Shown: positions 31,702 through 41,598 of the stretch, piece by piece
How the letters are laid out: every line of letters starts with the position of its first letter
Numbering within the stretch: the first letter of the stretch is position 1
Assembly: GCF_014639235.1 (NCBI RefSeq)
Contig: NZ_BMFU01000006.1
Span: 243,217 to 307,216 of the forward strand
Direction of reading: 5' to 3'
DNA: 64,000 nucleotides
Origin: Paenibacillus silvae
Lineage (GTDB): Bacteria; Bacillota; Bacilli; Paenibacillales; Paenibacillaceae
The notes under the pieces: generated by a model
Databases searched by the model: none
Told to the model about the DNA's origin: nothing
Seen by the model: the letters and a program-made list of their open reading frames with translations, nothing else
Made by a program: the position numbers and the translations under genes

Positions 31702-33705
31702 CTACAGCTTGAACCGATCAATTACACTTTGCAGATCCTCTGCCATACGTGACAAAGCCGCTGACGATGCGGCAACCTCTTCCATCGTAGCAAGCTGCTC
31801 CTGAGCTGCTGCCGAGCCATCCTCGGTTCCCCCAGCGATTCGGTTCGACAGAACCATCGTATCGTGTACAGCTTTGTTCACATGCCCCATGCCTTGATCG
31901 ATCTGACGAGAAGCCGCTGCCGCCTCTTCGGCCTGTACCGCTACCACCTGCACCGCATCACGAATTGTCCGGAAAGCCTCTCCTGCATCCTCAATCATCT
32001 GCGAGCTCTTCACCATGCCTTCTCCTGTACGCTCAAAAGCGGCTTGAACAGCATTTGTTTTCTCATACATCTCCCGCATAAGCTCATTAATCCGCTCTGC
32101 GGAAGCACCCGAACTGTTCGCCAGCAATTTCACCTCGTTTGCCACCACGGCGAAGCCGCGTCCATGCTCCCCGGCTCTCGAAGCTTCAATGGAAGCATTC
32201 AGTGCCAGAATGTTTGTCTGCTTGGCAATTGCCGTAATCTCGGCCACAATCTCAAGTATTTCATCATTTTTCGCCCGCAGATCGTGAATGACAGCCTCCA
32301 TCGCTTTGCTCTCATCGTTAACCTGCTCCATATGAGAGATGGCCTCCTGTACAGTTACCATGCCCGTTTCCGATTTAGTGGAGGTCTCTGCCGCTATGCG
32401 CTCGGTTTGTTCTGATTTTGCTGCGATCTCCTTAACTCCCAGGGACATCTCGCCAACCAGCTGCTCGGTGGCAGCGAGACTTTCATTCTGCATTGTCGTT
32501 CCTGCGGCTGCATCCTGCATCAACTCGGCTACCTGCTCGGTAGCTTTGGAGGTCTGCTCCGAGCTTGCCATCAGCTCTTCCGAGGATGCCGCCAGCTGAC
32601 TTGAGGTATCATGCACCTCGCCAAGCACATTGCGCAGGGAGGTTGTCATTTTATCAAAACTCTCGCCAAGCTGCCCAAATTCATCCTTGCGCCGCAAACC
32701 TATCCGCACTGTCAAATCACCCGCACTTACCTGAGCTGCAGCTTGTGTTATCTGCTGTAACGGACGGTGAATGCTGCGGATAATGAAGATAAGCAGTATG
32801 AGGCCCACAATAACCGCCGATCCCACCAAGGTAATTGTACGGATCAAGATGGGCTGCACTGCCTCTGCTGCTTCAGAGGGAATCATCTCGCCAACAATTT
32901 TCCACCCCGTTTCAGGATTGGTGTAAAATACAGCTTCCATCGCTTGACCGTCATATGTATATTTCACGGTTCCCCGATCCTTGGTATACATCTCGTTAAT
33001 GTAGCTTTGATCAGACTGCGTGCCAGATTCAATTTTGTAATGGAATAAGAACTTCCCTCCGTTATCGAGCATATACAGCTTCCCGGCTTTGCCGATATGA
33101 ATCTGGTCAACCGTCTCCTTCAGATGATTCAGACTTACATTAGCGCCAAATACACCCTTGCCATCTGCCAGCTTGGCTGCCGCCGTCACTACCCATTCCC
33201 CTGTCGTTACAGACTGGAAGGTATCAGAAATAACTGGTTCAGATTGTGACATCGCCATTTTGTACCATGTGCGTTCACGAGGATCATAAATTTGACTTCC
33301 GGGATCAGGAGATTTCATCCAGCTCCCATCCTCTGCTCCGGCTGTAAGCACACCGAGTTCTTTATGGTTCTCCGACATTCGGTCCATCTGCGCTTGAAGT
33401 GCAGGTGATTTATTAATAACGTCCTCCGAAGTAATGCCTGATGCGATCTGCATCGCATTATCCTTCTGCATACTTAACATCTGATCGATCTGCAGACTCA
33501 GCATTTCTGTCTTGGCCTGTGCAGATCGAACAATCTCCATCTTGACCTGATCTGCAGCCTTCATATATGCCAGCCAGCCCACGCTTAGACTGGGCACAAT
33601 CAGGAACAACAGCAATACGGTGATCAGTCGTTTCTTTACTGTTAATGTGAACCATGTTCGAAGCTTTTTCTTCTTCGCGAATTGTGTTTTAAACCTATTC
33701 TTCAT
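31702..33705 (-). CDS. Methyl-accepting chemotaxis protein (dCache)
   Basis: A 667-residue chemoreceptor with the same layout as the one at 27988: basic N-terminus, first membrane segment (LITVLLLFLIVPSLSVGWLA), dCache sensor with QIYDPRERTWYKMAMSQSEP, second segment (TLVGSAVIVGLILLIFIIRS), HAMP and signalling domain (KQTNILALNASIEASRAGE). It differs in the sensor and in longer hydrophilic linkers. The ATG at 33705 follows GGAGG; upstream starts were not used. Confidence 0.9.
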   Translation of the reverse strand: MKNRFKTQFAKKKKLRTWFTLTVKKRLITVLLLFLIVPSLSVGWLAYMKAADQVKMEIVRSAQAKTEMLSLQIDQMLSMQKDNAMQIASGITSEDVINKSPALQAQMDRMSENHKELGVLTAGAEDGSWMKSPDPGSQIYDPRERTWYKMAMSQSEPVISDTFQSVTTGEWVVTAAAKLADGKGVFGANVSLNHLKETVDQIHIGKAGKLYMLDNGGKFLFHYKIESGTQSDQSYINEMYTKDRGTVKYTYDGQAMEAVFYTNPETGWKIVGEMIPSEAAEAVQPILIRTITLVGSAVIVGLILLIFIIRSIHRPLQQITQAAAQVSAGDLTVRIGLRRKDEFGQLGESFDKMTTSLRNVLGEVHDTSSQLAASSEELMASSEQTSKATEQVAELMQDAAAGTTMQNESLAATEQLVGEMSLGVKEIAAKSEQTERIAAETSTKSETGMVTVQEAISHMEQVNDESKAMEAVIHDLRAKNDEILEIVAEITAIAKQTNILALNASIEASRAGEHGRGFAVVANEVKLLANSSGASAERINELMREMYEKTNAVQAAFERTGEGMVKSSQMIEDAGEAFRTIRDAVQVVAVQAEEAAAASRQIDQGMGHVNKAVHDTMVLSNRIAGGTEDGSAAAQEQLATMEEVAASSAALSRMAEDLQSVIDRFKL

Positions 33706-33956
33706 TTCTACTAATCCTCCATGTTTATGTTCAACTCTCTTTATCGGAAAGTACATCTCGAAACATTATGTATCAAAAATAAATATTCACATTTTTAACA
33801 TTTGCTCTTCTTTATGAAAACACCTCGTTTTGACCCCCTTGTAGAGATCGTTTACAATGCACATATGCTGGTTTTACATGAAACACTTGGAAGGAGAGGA
33901 TTTACATTTTACGCAAGTTACACACACAGCAATCGGTATCCGGCATCTATTCATCT

Positions 33957-35357
33957 ATGATTCGTGTATTATTCGCACTTATTCTATGCGCTGCTCCGGT
34001 GCTCGGGCAGGCTGGAGGTACGGCATCCGCAGCACAGAGTACACAAGCCGTGCACATTGAAGTGAATGGCGAACAGCAATTTTGGAGAAATGCACCTCTT
34101 ATCATTCAGGGTACAACGTTCGTTCCTTTACGGGATGTCGTTCAATCGGTCAATGGTACGCTGAAGTGGGATTCACATACTCAAACAGCAACAATAATGG
34201 TCGGAAGGGACAAGCTTGTACTTCAGACCGGCAGCACGTCCATTCACGTAAACCAGGTTTCCCTTACTGCTCCGGTCAGTGTGCGTAACGTTAACGGTAC
34301 GTTGATGGTCCCGGTACGTGCTATGGCAAACGCGCTCAAGGCGGATATCAAGGTCCAGCGGATTGCATCTGGTCAGATGAGCGTTAATATTGTGACGGAT
34401 CAAGTCAGCCAGCTCCAGCCAGACGTTGTCAGCGTGGACACGTATCTACGCGAGATCAACTATCCTGGTATGGCTCTGATTGCACAAAACGGGGAAATAC
34501 TGCTCAAACAAGGCTACGGGCTTGCTGATGCGCAAACGCTGAATCGCCCGGATCAGAAAACCCGTATTGCCTCTTTGAGTAAATCATTCACTGCGGCTTC
34601 CATCCTGAGCTTGGCTGAAGCAGGAAAACTGGATGTACAAGATCCAATCTCCACCTATATTTCAGGCATTCCTAAGGGTGATCAGATTACATTGCATATG
34701 CTGCTATCGCAGACTTCAGGGCTGCCGTCTGCATTTGGCCGTGGTGAGGATGTTACGCTTGAGGAGACCGTGGAGGAAATTCGTCACAAAACGTTGAAGT
34801 TCGAACCTGGCAGTGCGTATTTATACAGCAACAGTGGATACGTTTTACTAGCGTACGTTGTGGAACAGGTATCTGGCATGAGCTATGCCGATTATGTGCA
34901 GAAGACTATTTTCAGCCCGCTTGGCATGAAAAATTCGGGTGAAGCCTCCCGCAAGGTGCATACGAACAGCGGTTTTGTTCAGCAGGATAATGCCTGGGTT
35001 ACCGCGCCCTATTATGTATCCCAGTCGGGATCGGGAACCATATATTCCACTGTAGATGATCTGCTCCAATGGGATCGCGCCTTGTACACTGACGAGATTC
35101 TGAGTCAGGATACAATTGAAACGATGTACCAGCCCTATTCCGATAAAAATTACGGCTACGCCTGGATTCTCAAGGAAAATGGACCCAAACGCACCGTCTT
35201 CCACAATGGAAGCGGCGGCGGTTTCTCCACAGCATTTTCACGGAATCTGTCTGACGATATCACCATCATTCTGCTTGGCAATCATGCGGGCATGGATATG
35301 ACCTCCCTTCTGGACGAAGTAGAGGTGCGTACCGCCAAGGCTTTGCAGCTGAAATGA
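33957..35357 (+). CDS. Secreted serine beta-lactamase-like hydrolase with Cu_amine_oxidN-like domain
   Basis: A protein of 466 residues from this ATG. A signal peptide (VLFALILCAAPVLGQAGG) is followed by a PF07833-like domain (about 32-140: GTTFVPLRDVVQSVNGTLKW, LMVPVRAMANALKAD), then a serine hydrolase of class C beta-lactamase/DD-peptidase type (about 160-460) with SLSK (Ser-x-x-Lys), YSNSG (Tyr-x-Asn) and HNGSGGG (His-x-Gly-like KTG site). Wall-associated D-amino-acid or peptide hydrolysis is likely. The ATG lacks a ribosome site; a strong GGAAGGAGAGG at 33889 precedes an in-frame ATT at 33906, which would extend the n-region by 17 residues. Confidence 0.8.
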   Translation: MIRVLFALILCAAPVLGQAGGTASAAQSTQAVHIEVNGEQQFWRNAPLIIQGTTFVPLRDVVQSVNGTLKWDSHTQTATIMVGRDKLVLQTGSTSIHVNQVSLTAPVSVRNVNGTLMVPVRAMANALKADIKVQRIASGQMSVNIVTDQVSQLQPDVVSVDTYLREINYPGMALIAQNGEILLKQGYGLADAQTLNRPDQKTRIASLSKSFTAASILSLAEAGKLDVQDPISTYISGIPKGDQITLHMLLSQTSGLPSAFGRGEDVTLEETVEEIRHKTLKFEPGSAYLYSNSGYVLLAYVVEQVSGMSYADYVQKTIFSPLGMKNSGEASRKVHTNSGFVQQDNAWVTAPYYVSQSGSGTIYSTVDDLLQWDRALYTDEILSQDTIETMYQPYSDKNYGYAWILKENGPKRTVFHNGSGGGFSTAFSRNLSDDITIILLGNHAGMDMTSLLDEVEVRTAKALQLK

Positions 35358-35735
35358 TCTGATATTGGACGTTCCGATTGTGTCATGCCCGCCTAGCTTG
35401 CAGTACTCAGAGCTTTTGATGCTCGTGACTTGTAGTGATCAGTGCTTGTGGTGCTCGTTCGTGACTTGTAGTGCTCAGGACTTGCCGAATACTTGATAGC
35501 AAATGTGGCTGACTACCTTGTCATGAAAAAAACCTGCGTTACATGAAGGATTCGGCTCATCTTCTCAATACGGATTGGACTGGAGCTTAATTATGCTCCC
35601 CATGTTGATTGTGGCTGATCATCCTTGTCATGAAGCAGGGCACTGCGTACTGGGAGCAGTCACGCAGTGCAAAAATGGGAGAAAGGTCAGTCGCTTTAAC
35701 ACCTTCAACCCAAACTTTCCTTTCACACTTTTTTG

Positions 35736-35934
35736 CTCTAACGAATCCAGATGAGCTTATTTGAGCCATATTGCCCTTTCTGAAACTTTAACGATTCCCA
35801 GCAACCTTATTTCGCTAAAAACACAGGATTAACGTCCATTTTCACTTCGATCACCCGAAATAGGCTTTCCTCGAATCGTTAGAAAGTAAAAGTCTGTGAT
35901 ATGACCCGAATAGCGTTTCTAGGAATCGTTAGAA
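35736..35934. repeat. Four-module inverted repeat element, copy C
   Basis: Forward modules at 35737 (CTCTAACGAATCCAGATGAG) and 35788 (TTTAACGATTCCCAGCAACC); reverse modules at 35857 (GAAATAGGCTTTCCTCGAAT) and 35908 (GAATAGCGTTTCTAGGAATC). Sequence is more diverged than between A and B, but module order and total length (about 198 bases) are the same. Confidence 0.7.
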
Positions 35935-35971
35935 TTGAAGCATGCATAACCGTTGCAAGTATACATCAACG

Positions 35972-36017
35972 CAAAGGGACGAGGCATAATGAGCCTCGTC
36001 CCTTTGTTACTTTTTTT
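35972..36017 (+). terminator. Strong terminator
   Basis: CAAAGGGACGAGGC / GCCTCGTCCCTTTG stem around ATAATGA, then GTTACTTTTTTT. Confidence 0.8.
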
Positions 36018-36267
36018 CCAGATGTATACATGAGGCACAATCGAGATCATGGAGATACATAACCCGACTATATGCTCCTGCGCTCCCTGCCATATACTCC
36101 TCCACTGCCTACTATGTGCTCCCACACCCTACTCTATGGTTTTTCCACACCCTACTCTGTGCTCTTCACGCCCTACTCTACTCTTATGCCCTACTGTACA
36201 GTCTGCATTCTTCGATGCCCTTGTTCGCTCACTTGTCAGCTGCCAGCATCGAACGAGCAGGGCTTGG

Positions 36268-38145
36268 TTAATCTAGAGACACGGGAAGTCTCCCCTCAAA
36301 AGGAATCTGTCCCATCATCGCTTTGGCTGCACTGCTCATGGCAAGCGGGCGGCTCTCGTACGCCGCGATATACGTCTGCACATCAGGAAGCTTCTGCAGA
36401 TCGTACGGACTGCGGAGCGCTACCACAGCCAGTGGTTTGCCAAGCTGGCCAATCCAACCAATCAATCGACATTGCGGGTCCCCGGAAGGGCTGCCTGCAT
36501 TATACGTGCCAACCACAATCTGCTTGACATCCTCCGCTTCTGCGGCCTGAAGCAGCCGAGCCGAGGAGATCGCAATTTCATCCGCTGCCACCATCAGGTC
36601 CACCACATCCAGACCTTGAGCAGACAACGCCGCTCCAAGGGTTGCCGCTTCATCCAGCTGTTCGTCGGCAATACTTGTCACCTCTGCCGCTACGGTGATC
36701 ACCAGTGTGCGCTCTTTTTGCAGCGGCAGCATATGCTGGGTGTCCCTGACACGTGTGATACTCTTTTCACTAATTCGCCGGGCTACCTTATGATGCAGTG
36801 GATCATTACGTCGTAACGATGCATGAGATGATGCCAAAGCACTCTGAGGCTTCATAGCGGATTTTAGCTCCATATCAGTCACTTGCTTCATATCGGTTAC
36901 TTGCTCCATATCAGATAATGGCTCGTCATCGATCGTTGGCTCCATTCCATTCATCGACTGATTAATAGGCATATCGCCCGGAGCAGTGATTGAAGTCATA
37001 ACGCTCTCCCCGTTCATCCGTTGCTGCTCTTCTGGTTCCTGCTTCCCGCTCACATTGTTAGTCTTAGCCATGAATGCCTCTATCGCTGTGCTGCTTTCCA
37101 TCTCCAGAAGCCCGCGCTTCGCTTTATATGTCAGCAGTCGTTTCACCGACTCATTGATTCTGCGCTCACTGATTCTCCCGCTGCTCACTGCATTCTCCAA
37201 AGCGGCAAAAGCCTCCATCTGCAGCTGTGCCGTATGACTGATCAGCACCATATCTGCGCCCGCTTCAACCGCCAGTACCGCTGCATCGACTGTGCCATAG
37301 TGAACCGCAATCGCATTCATCTCCATACAATCGGTCACAATCATACCTTCATAACCAAGCTCCTTCCGCAGCAGCCCGGTTAGTACCGAATGGGACAACG
37401 TAACGGGCAGACGCTCTGGCTCCAGTGCCGGAAAATAAATATGAGCAGACATCATTGCATCTACACCTTCGACGATTGCTGCACGAAACGGTGCAAGCTC
37501 CACCCGATTAACCCGCGCCTTGTCATGAGTAATGACGGGAAGATCAAGATGGGAGTCTGTATCCGTATCACCATGGCCTGGAAAATGCTTCGCTGTAGCA
37601 GCCATGCCCGCATTCTGAAAGCCCGCAATTGTCGCTGCACCGAATTCCGCAACAGCTTCCGGCGACTCTCCGAAGGAACGCACACCGATGACCGGGTTGT
37701 TCGCGTTATTATTCACATCAAGCACAGGTGCAAAATTCATGTTAATGCCCATGGATTTCAGTTCCATTCCACTGATACGCGCCGCCTCATAGGCATCCTG
37801 CGTTGATCCGGCAGCAGCAATCGCCATTTGTCCCGGCATCAATGCGATGCCCTGTGTAATCCGGGCCACCATGCCGCCCTCCTGATCAATGGCTATCCAT
37901 AGCGGCACATTGCCACTGGCCTGTGCAATATCTTGGAGCCCGCTTGATAGCCGCTCGACCTGCTCAGGTGAAACGACATTCCTTGCAAAATAAACGATGC
38001 CTCCAATCGGATAACCCCGAAGCAGCTCTTCTACCTCGCCCTCCGGCTCTGTTCCGTGAAATCCGCATAACAGCATCTGTCCAATCTTGTCACGCAGGCT
38101 CATCTGCCCAAGTCTCTGCTTCACCGTATCTTTCAAGCTGCGCAT
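36268..38145 (-). CDS. nagZ: Beta-N-acetylglucosaminidase NagZ (GH3), cytoplasmic form
   Basis: A 625-residue family 3 glycosidase that removes GlcNAc from muropeptides or MurNAc disaccharides. The TIM barrel (about 1-345) has IDQEGGMVARITQGIALMPG, KHFPGHGDTDTDSHLDLPV (Asp/His dyad of NagZ) and MIVTDCMEMNAI (nucleophile Asp). There is no signal peptide, unlike B. subtilis NagZ, so it acts inside the cell. Residues about 355-440 are a low-complexity insert with repeats (MEQVTDMKQVTDMELKSAMK) between barrel and C-terminal domain (about 450-625). GGAGGAGGG precedes the ATG. It is the last gene of the 44816-36268 operon. Confidence 0.9.
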   Translation of the reverse strand: MRSLKDTVKQRLGQMSLRDKIGQMLLCGFHGTEPEGEVEELLRGYPIGGIVYFARNVVSPEQVERLSSGLQDIAQASGNVPLWIAIDQEGGMVARITQGIALMPGQMAIAAAGSTQDAYEAARISGMELKSMGINMNFAPVLDVNNNANNPVIGVRSFGESPEAVAEFGAATIAGFQNAGMAATAKHFPGHGDTDTDSHLDLPVITHDKARVNRVELAPFRAAIVEGVDAMMSAHIYFPALEPERLPVTLSHSVLTGLLRKELGYEGMIVTDCMEMNAIAVHYGTVDAAVLAVEAGADMVLISHTAQLQMEAFAALENAVSSGRISERRINESVKRLLTYKAKRGLLEMESSTAIEAFMAKTNNVSGKQEPEEQQRMNGESVMTSITAPGDMPINQSMNGMEPTIDDEPLSDMEQVTDMKQVTDMELKSAMKPQSALASSHASLRRNDPLHHKVARRISEKSITRVRDTQHMLPLQKERTLVITVAAEVTSIADEQLDEAATLGAALSAQGLDVVDLMVAADEIAISSARLLQAAEAEDVKQIVVGTYNAGSPSGDPQCRLIGWIGQLGKPLAVVALRSPYDLQKLPDVQTYIAAYESRPLAMSSAAKAMMGQIPFEGRLPVSLD

Positions 38146-38304
38146 ACATGCCCTCCTCCCATGAACATCAACATCAATCCTTCACCCCAAGCGGGTTATA
38201 CCTTTCCTATCTATCTGTCCATCTACACGATCTGCTCCACCTGTATATACTCTCCTGTGCTTCCCTATCCCCTTCTTTACTGATCCATACCTACCCCTGC
38301 CCCT

Positions 38305-39474
38305 CTAATCGTATATCAAAAAAGGCCTCCGGCGTTCCCGCCATATCTGCTCCTGCTCACGCCATACTTTCATCAAACGGGATAAGCGGTCAGGATCACC
38401 AATGACCTCCCGAACCTCTGCACTCCCGGTAAGCAAATCAATAAAATATCTGGAGCCCTTACGCGGGGGTTCAAGCCATTCAAATTGCTCAGCATAACCC
38501 GCTGCTATCTCGTGTAAAAGCAGCAGACCCGTCTCGACTGAACGAAATTGCTTCTCATCCGTAACAAATATTCGCACACCCCCGCACAGCTTTCCTGCAT
38601 GCTTGGAGAAAGCCGGAGTCATATACATCGGGTGAAAATGAACACCCTGCAATCCATGGGACTGCATCGCTTCTGCCAGCTGCTCACCGTTGATCCACGG
38701 AGCACCAATCCATTCAAAGGGCCTTGTCGTACCCCGGCCTTCCGATACGTTGGTGCCTTCGAACAGACATGTTCCGGCATACGCACGCACCGTATCTACC
38801 GTGGGCATATTGGGTGAAGGCATCATCCAGGGCAGACCCGTTTCTGCAAAAGTCATCCTGCGCCGCCACCCCTCCATAGCCAGAACCTGTAACGAGCATG
38901 GCTCAGGATGCTCGGCATTGACAAGCAAAGCCAGTTCACCAATCGTCATGCCGGTACGTATGGAAGTTGTCCATGCACCTACGAAGGATTCATATCCCTG
39001 CTCCAGTACACCGCCTTCCACCTCTATTCCGCCAAGCGGATTGGGGCGATCCAGCACCAGCAATCGTTTCCCCGCCTCGCTGCACGCCTCCATCATCTGA
39101 AATAACGTTGAGGCATACGTATAATACCGCACACCCACATCCTGGATATCAAATAAAACGGTATCTACATCGGCCAGCATGAAGGGTAGCGGCTTTTTGT
39201 GTGTACCGTACAGGCTGTAGACCGGAATACCATAACGCGGGTGCTCTGAATCTGCAAAAGGTACACCTGCCTGCAGCTCTCCGGCCAGCCCATGCTCACA
39301 TGCAAACAAGGCCGTCAGTCTGGCATCCGCAAGTCCTGCACATACATCCACTGTAGAGATAAAATTGGCCGTGATGCCTGTCGGATTGGTCACCAGGCCG
39401 ATTCGGGCACCACCGGATAGCCAGGGATGCGCGCCTCCCTCAGCAAGCACATCTACGCCTGTTTTCACCCTCAT
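38305..39474 (-). CDS. namZ: Exo-beta-N-acetylmuramidase NamZ (DUF1343, GH171)
   Basis: A 389-residue DUF1343 protein. The B. subtilis member, NamZ (YbbC), releases terminal MurNAc from peptidoglycan fragments. Family features seen: GLVTNPTGITANFISTVDVC, FACEHGLAGELQAGVPF, LFDIQDVGVRYYTYASTLFQ, LDRPNPLGG and SEGRGTTRPFEWIGAPWING. No signal peptide is present, whereas the B. subtilis protein is secreted. The start ATGA overlaps the stop of the membrane protein gene. The 159-base gap to nagZ is pyrimidine-rich. Confidence 0.9.
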   Translation of the reverse strand: MRVKTGVDVLAEGGAHPWLSGGARIGLVTNPTGITANFISTVDVCAGLADARLTALFACEHGLAGELQAGVPFADSEHPRYGIPVYSLYGTHKKPLPFMLADVDTVLFDIQDVGVRYYTYASTLFQMMEACSEAGKRLLVLDRPNPLGGIEVEGGVLEQGYESFVGAWTTSIRTGMTIGELALLVNAEHPEPCSLQVLAMEGWRRRMTFAETGLPWMMPSPNMPTVDTVRAYAGTCLFEGTNVSEGRGTTRPFEWIGAPWINGEQLAEAMQSHGLQGVHFHPMYMTPAFSKHAGKLCGGVRIFVTDEKQFRSVETGLLLLHEIAAGYAEQFEWLEPPRKGSRYFIDLLTGSAEVREVIGDPDRLSRLMKVWREQEQIWRERRRPFLIYD

Positions 39475-40184
39475 GAAACATGACCTTCATTTAACCAGCC
39501 TGCTTGCTGATGATCGTTACCTCTGGAGGAAACGGGCTCCTCCTCCGGCTCAATCAGATTGAGGGTGACCTTATGCTGATAGATGGCAAACATGCCGGCA
39601 AATAAAGCTCCGAACCCCACTACCGTCAGCATAAGCAGTGCCGTAAGGCACGCTGCCTGGAAGCAGGCTGCAATTGTATACCCCGGATACCGAAAGAACA
39701 GCTTCACACTTTCTCCCATAGCCTGAAGAGTGCCCATCCCTTTTTGCAGAACAAGCTGCCAGGTATAGAACTGTGAGATCAACGCAAGAATGACAAAGAA
39801 CGTCTGGAACATGACTACGGCTATGCCCGCCATGCTGCCTCGCCCGCCGTAGTACCACCAGGTTGACCAGAGGATGAAACCAAGCAGTGCAAACAGAAGA
39901 CCCGTCACACCACCAGGCAGCAGCCCCTTGAGCGTACCTTCCCACATATCGCGCAGTCCGTTCCGGCGCTCTTTCCGCTCCAGCCGATGATGCACCGCAT
40001 AACAGACACCAAACAGGAGCGGCATGTAGATGACAGCCAGCAGCAGCACAGCCACCGGAATCGGAGCAAACATAAGAATGGGAACAAGCAGCACGGAGCT
40101 GCCCACGCTGTACAATGCCACCGGAATAATATCTCGATAGATCTCCACCCCCGATTTGACCAGCACTTCACTCAGTTTGCGCAT
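39471..40184 (-). CDS. YesL-like (DUF624) membrane protein
   Basis: A 237-residue membrane protein with about five hydrophobic segments (VGSSVLLVPILMFAPIPVAV, TGLLFALLGFILWSTWWYYG, AVVMFQTFFVILALISQFYT, CLTALLMLTVVGFGALFAGM). DUF624/YesL proteins sit in many Paenibacillus and Bacillus sugar ABC operons; their job is unknown. Start at 40184 (GAGAGGAG upstream); it overlaps the ATPase gene by 17 bases and namZ by 4. Confidence 0.7.
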   Translation of the reverse strand: MRKLSEVLVKSGVEIYRDIIPVALYSVGSSVLLVPILMFAPIPVAVLLLAVIYMPLLFGVCYAVHHRLERKERRNGLRDMWEGTLKGLLPGGVTGLLFALLGFILWSTWWYYGGRGSMAGIAVVMFQTFFVILALISQFYTWQLVLQKGMGTLQAMGESVKLFFRYPGYTIAACFQAACLTALLMLTVVGFGALFAGMFAIYQHKVTLNLIEPEEEPVSSRGNDHQQAGWLNEGHVS

Positions 40185-41301
40185 GGGTATTCTCCTCTCG
40201 TCCAATCGCCATCTCGGTCTCCGGGTCAAAAAAGTGGGCTTTGCGCATATCCAGCACAAACGTTTTGTCCATGCCCACGTAAGCATGTGTCTCCGGGTGA
40301 ACCTTCGCTGTTACCGTCCGGCTTCCCAGATGGAAGTAAATCAGATTCTCTGACCCAAGATGCTCCACGACCTGCACTCGTGCCTGAAGCATATGGTTCT
40401 GCGGAATATTAGGTGCTACATCATCGCCGAAAATATGTTCAGGACGCAGTCCGAGAATAACCCGTTTGCCCTGATATGCGCTTAACCGCTGCAAGACATC
40501 CTCTGACAGCGTGAAGGATGCACCCTCAACCTTGACTTGGGCTCCTTCAATATGTGCATCAATAAAGTTCATGGCAGGCGAGCCGATGAATCCGGCTACA
40601 AACATATTACGCGGGCTGGCATACAGCTCCTTTGGTGATGCAACCTGCTGAATGTCCCCATGATTCATCACCACAATCCGCTCCCCGAGCGTCATCGCCT
40701 CGACCTGATCATGTGTAACATACACAATCGTTGCGCCCAGCCTCTTATGCAGTTCGCCCAGCTCTACCCGCATCTGTACACGCAGCTTGGCATCGAGGTT
40801 CGAGAGCGGCTCGTCGAACAGGAATACCTGCGGATCACGAACAATGGCCCGGCCTACAGCGACACGCTGGCGCTGCCCCCCGGATAATTCACGCGGCTTG
40901 CGTTCCAGCATGGCCTCCAGACCCAGAATCGATGCCGCATTTCTTACCTGCTCATCAATATACGACTTCGGTTTCTTCAGATTTTTCAGTCCAAAGGACA
41001 GATTTTCCCGAATGGTCATATGCGGATACAACGCATAATCCTGAAAGACCATGGCGATATCCCGATCCTTGGGATGCAGATCATTCACAATGCGATCCCC
41101 GATGACGATATCACCACTGGTTTGCTTTTCAAGCCCTGCGATCATGCGCAGTGAGGTCGTTTTACCACAGCCCGAAGGGCCGACAAACACAACAAATTCC
41201 TTGTCCTCTATAACGAAGTCCGAACCGGCGACTGCCGTGAACGTTCCTTTATGGTCGTCTTTGAACTCTTTGCGCACTTGGCGAAACTCCACGCGTGCCA
41301 T
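40168..41301 (-). CDS. Sugar ABC transporter ATPase (MsmX/UgpC type)
   Basis: A 377-residue ATPase of CUT1 carbohydrate importers. Walker A GPSGCGKTTSLRMIAGLE (residues about 39-56), signature LSGGQRQRVAVGRAIVRDPQ, Walker B VFLFDEPLSN and H-loop VTHDQVEAMTLGERI are intact, followed by the regulatory OB/TOBE domain (VILGLRPEHIFGDD). Most Bacillus CUT1 systems borrow a shared MsmX; here a dedicated copy lies inside the operon. AAAGGGGGATC precedes the ATG. Confidence 0.9.
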   Translation of the reverse strand: MARVEFRQVRKEFKDDHKGTFTAVAGSDFVIEDKEFVVFVGPSGCGKTTSLRMIAGLEKQTSGDIVIGDRIVNDLHPKDRDIAMVFQDYALYPHMTIRENLSFGLKNLKKPKSYIDEQVRNAASILGLEAMLERKPRELSGGQRQRVAVGRAIVRDPQVFLFDEPLSNLDAKLRVQMRVELGELHKRLGATIVYVTHDQVEAMTLGERIVVMNHGDIQQVASPKELYASPRNMFVAGFIGSPAMNFIDAHIEGAQVKVEGASFTLSEDVLQRLSAYQGKRVILGLRPEHIFGDDVAPNIPQNHMLQARVQVVEHLGSENLIYFHLGSRTVTAKVHPETHAYVGMDKTFVLDMRKAHFFDPETEMAIGREENTHAQTE

Positions 41302-41598
41302 AGGTTGATCCCCCTTTTACATTGTCAATGTCCCTGAACAGCCTGCGCTATAAAGTTAAACTAAAGATTTTACACCATCCACTCCGATGACAGAACAACC
41401 TTCCAATCGCTGTTATCCCAGATTTTTTGGATTCCCCTTTCCAAAGGGAAAAATCCGGTGATAAAGGCGACCGCTCCGCTTTTTCAGGTTTTTTCTGTCC
41501 TCTCCGTTCACGTGTAAATGAATAGTTCAACGGATATAGATGTACGTCTAATGTACGATCGGCAGGCCTTTTTCCACGTTCCACATTCGCATATCCAA
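41302..41598. other. Gap inside the ABC operon with a hairpin
   Basis: No gene is supported. At about 41437-41464 GGATTCCCCTTTCC / GGAAAAATCC forms an imperfect hairpin between permease and ATPase genes, perhaps an mRNA-stability or partial-termination element that sets relative ATPase levels. Confidence 0.35.

Larger units (their letters stand above)
35358..36267. other. Gene-poor region with repeats
   Basis: No gene is supported. From 35420 to 35490 GTGACTTGTAGTG recurs (at about 35428 and 35462). The third copy of the four-module repeat occupies 35736-35934. A strong terminator follows at 35972. At about 36110-36210, CCCTACTCT recurs at intervals near 26 bases in a pyrimidine-rich stretch at the 3' side of the minus-strand nagZ gene. 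Confidence 0.5.

Noticed and set aside
41348..41584. A 78-residue minus-strand frame inside the ABC operon gap
   Set aside because: No ribosome site, low-complexity composition, and it spans the hairpin.
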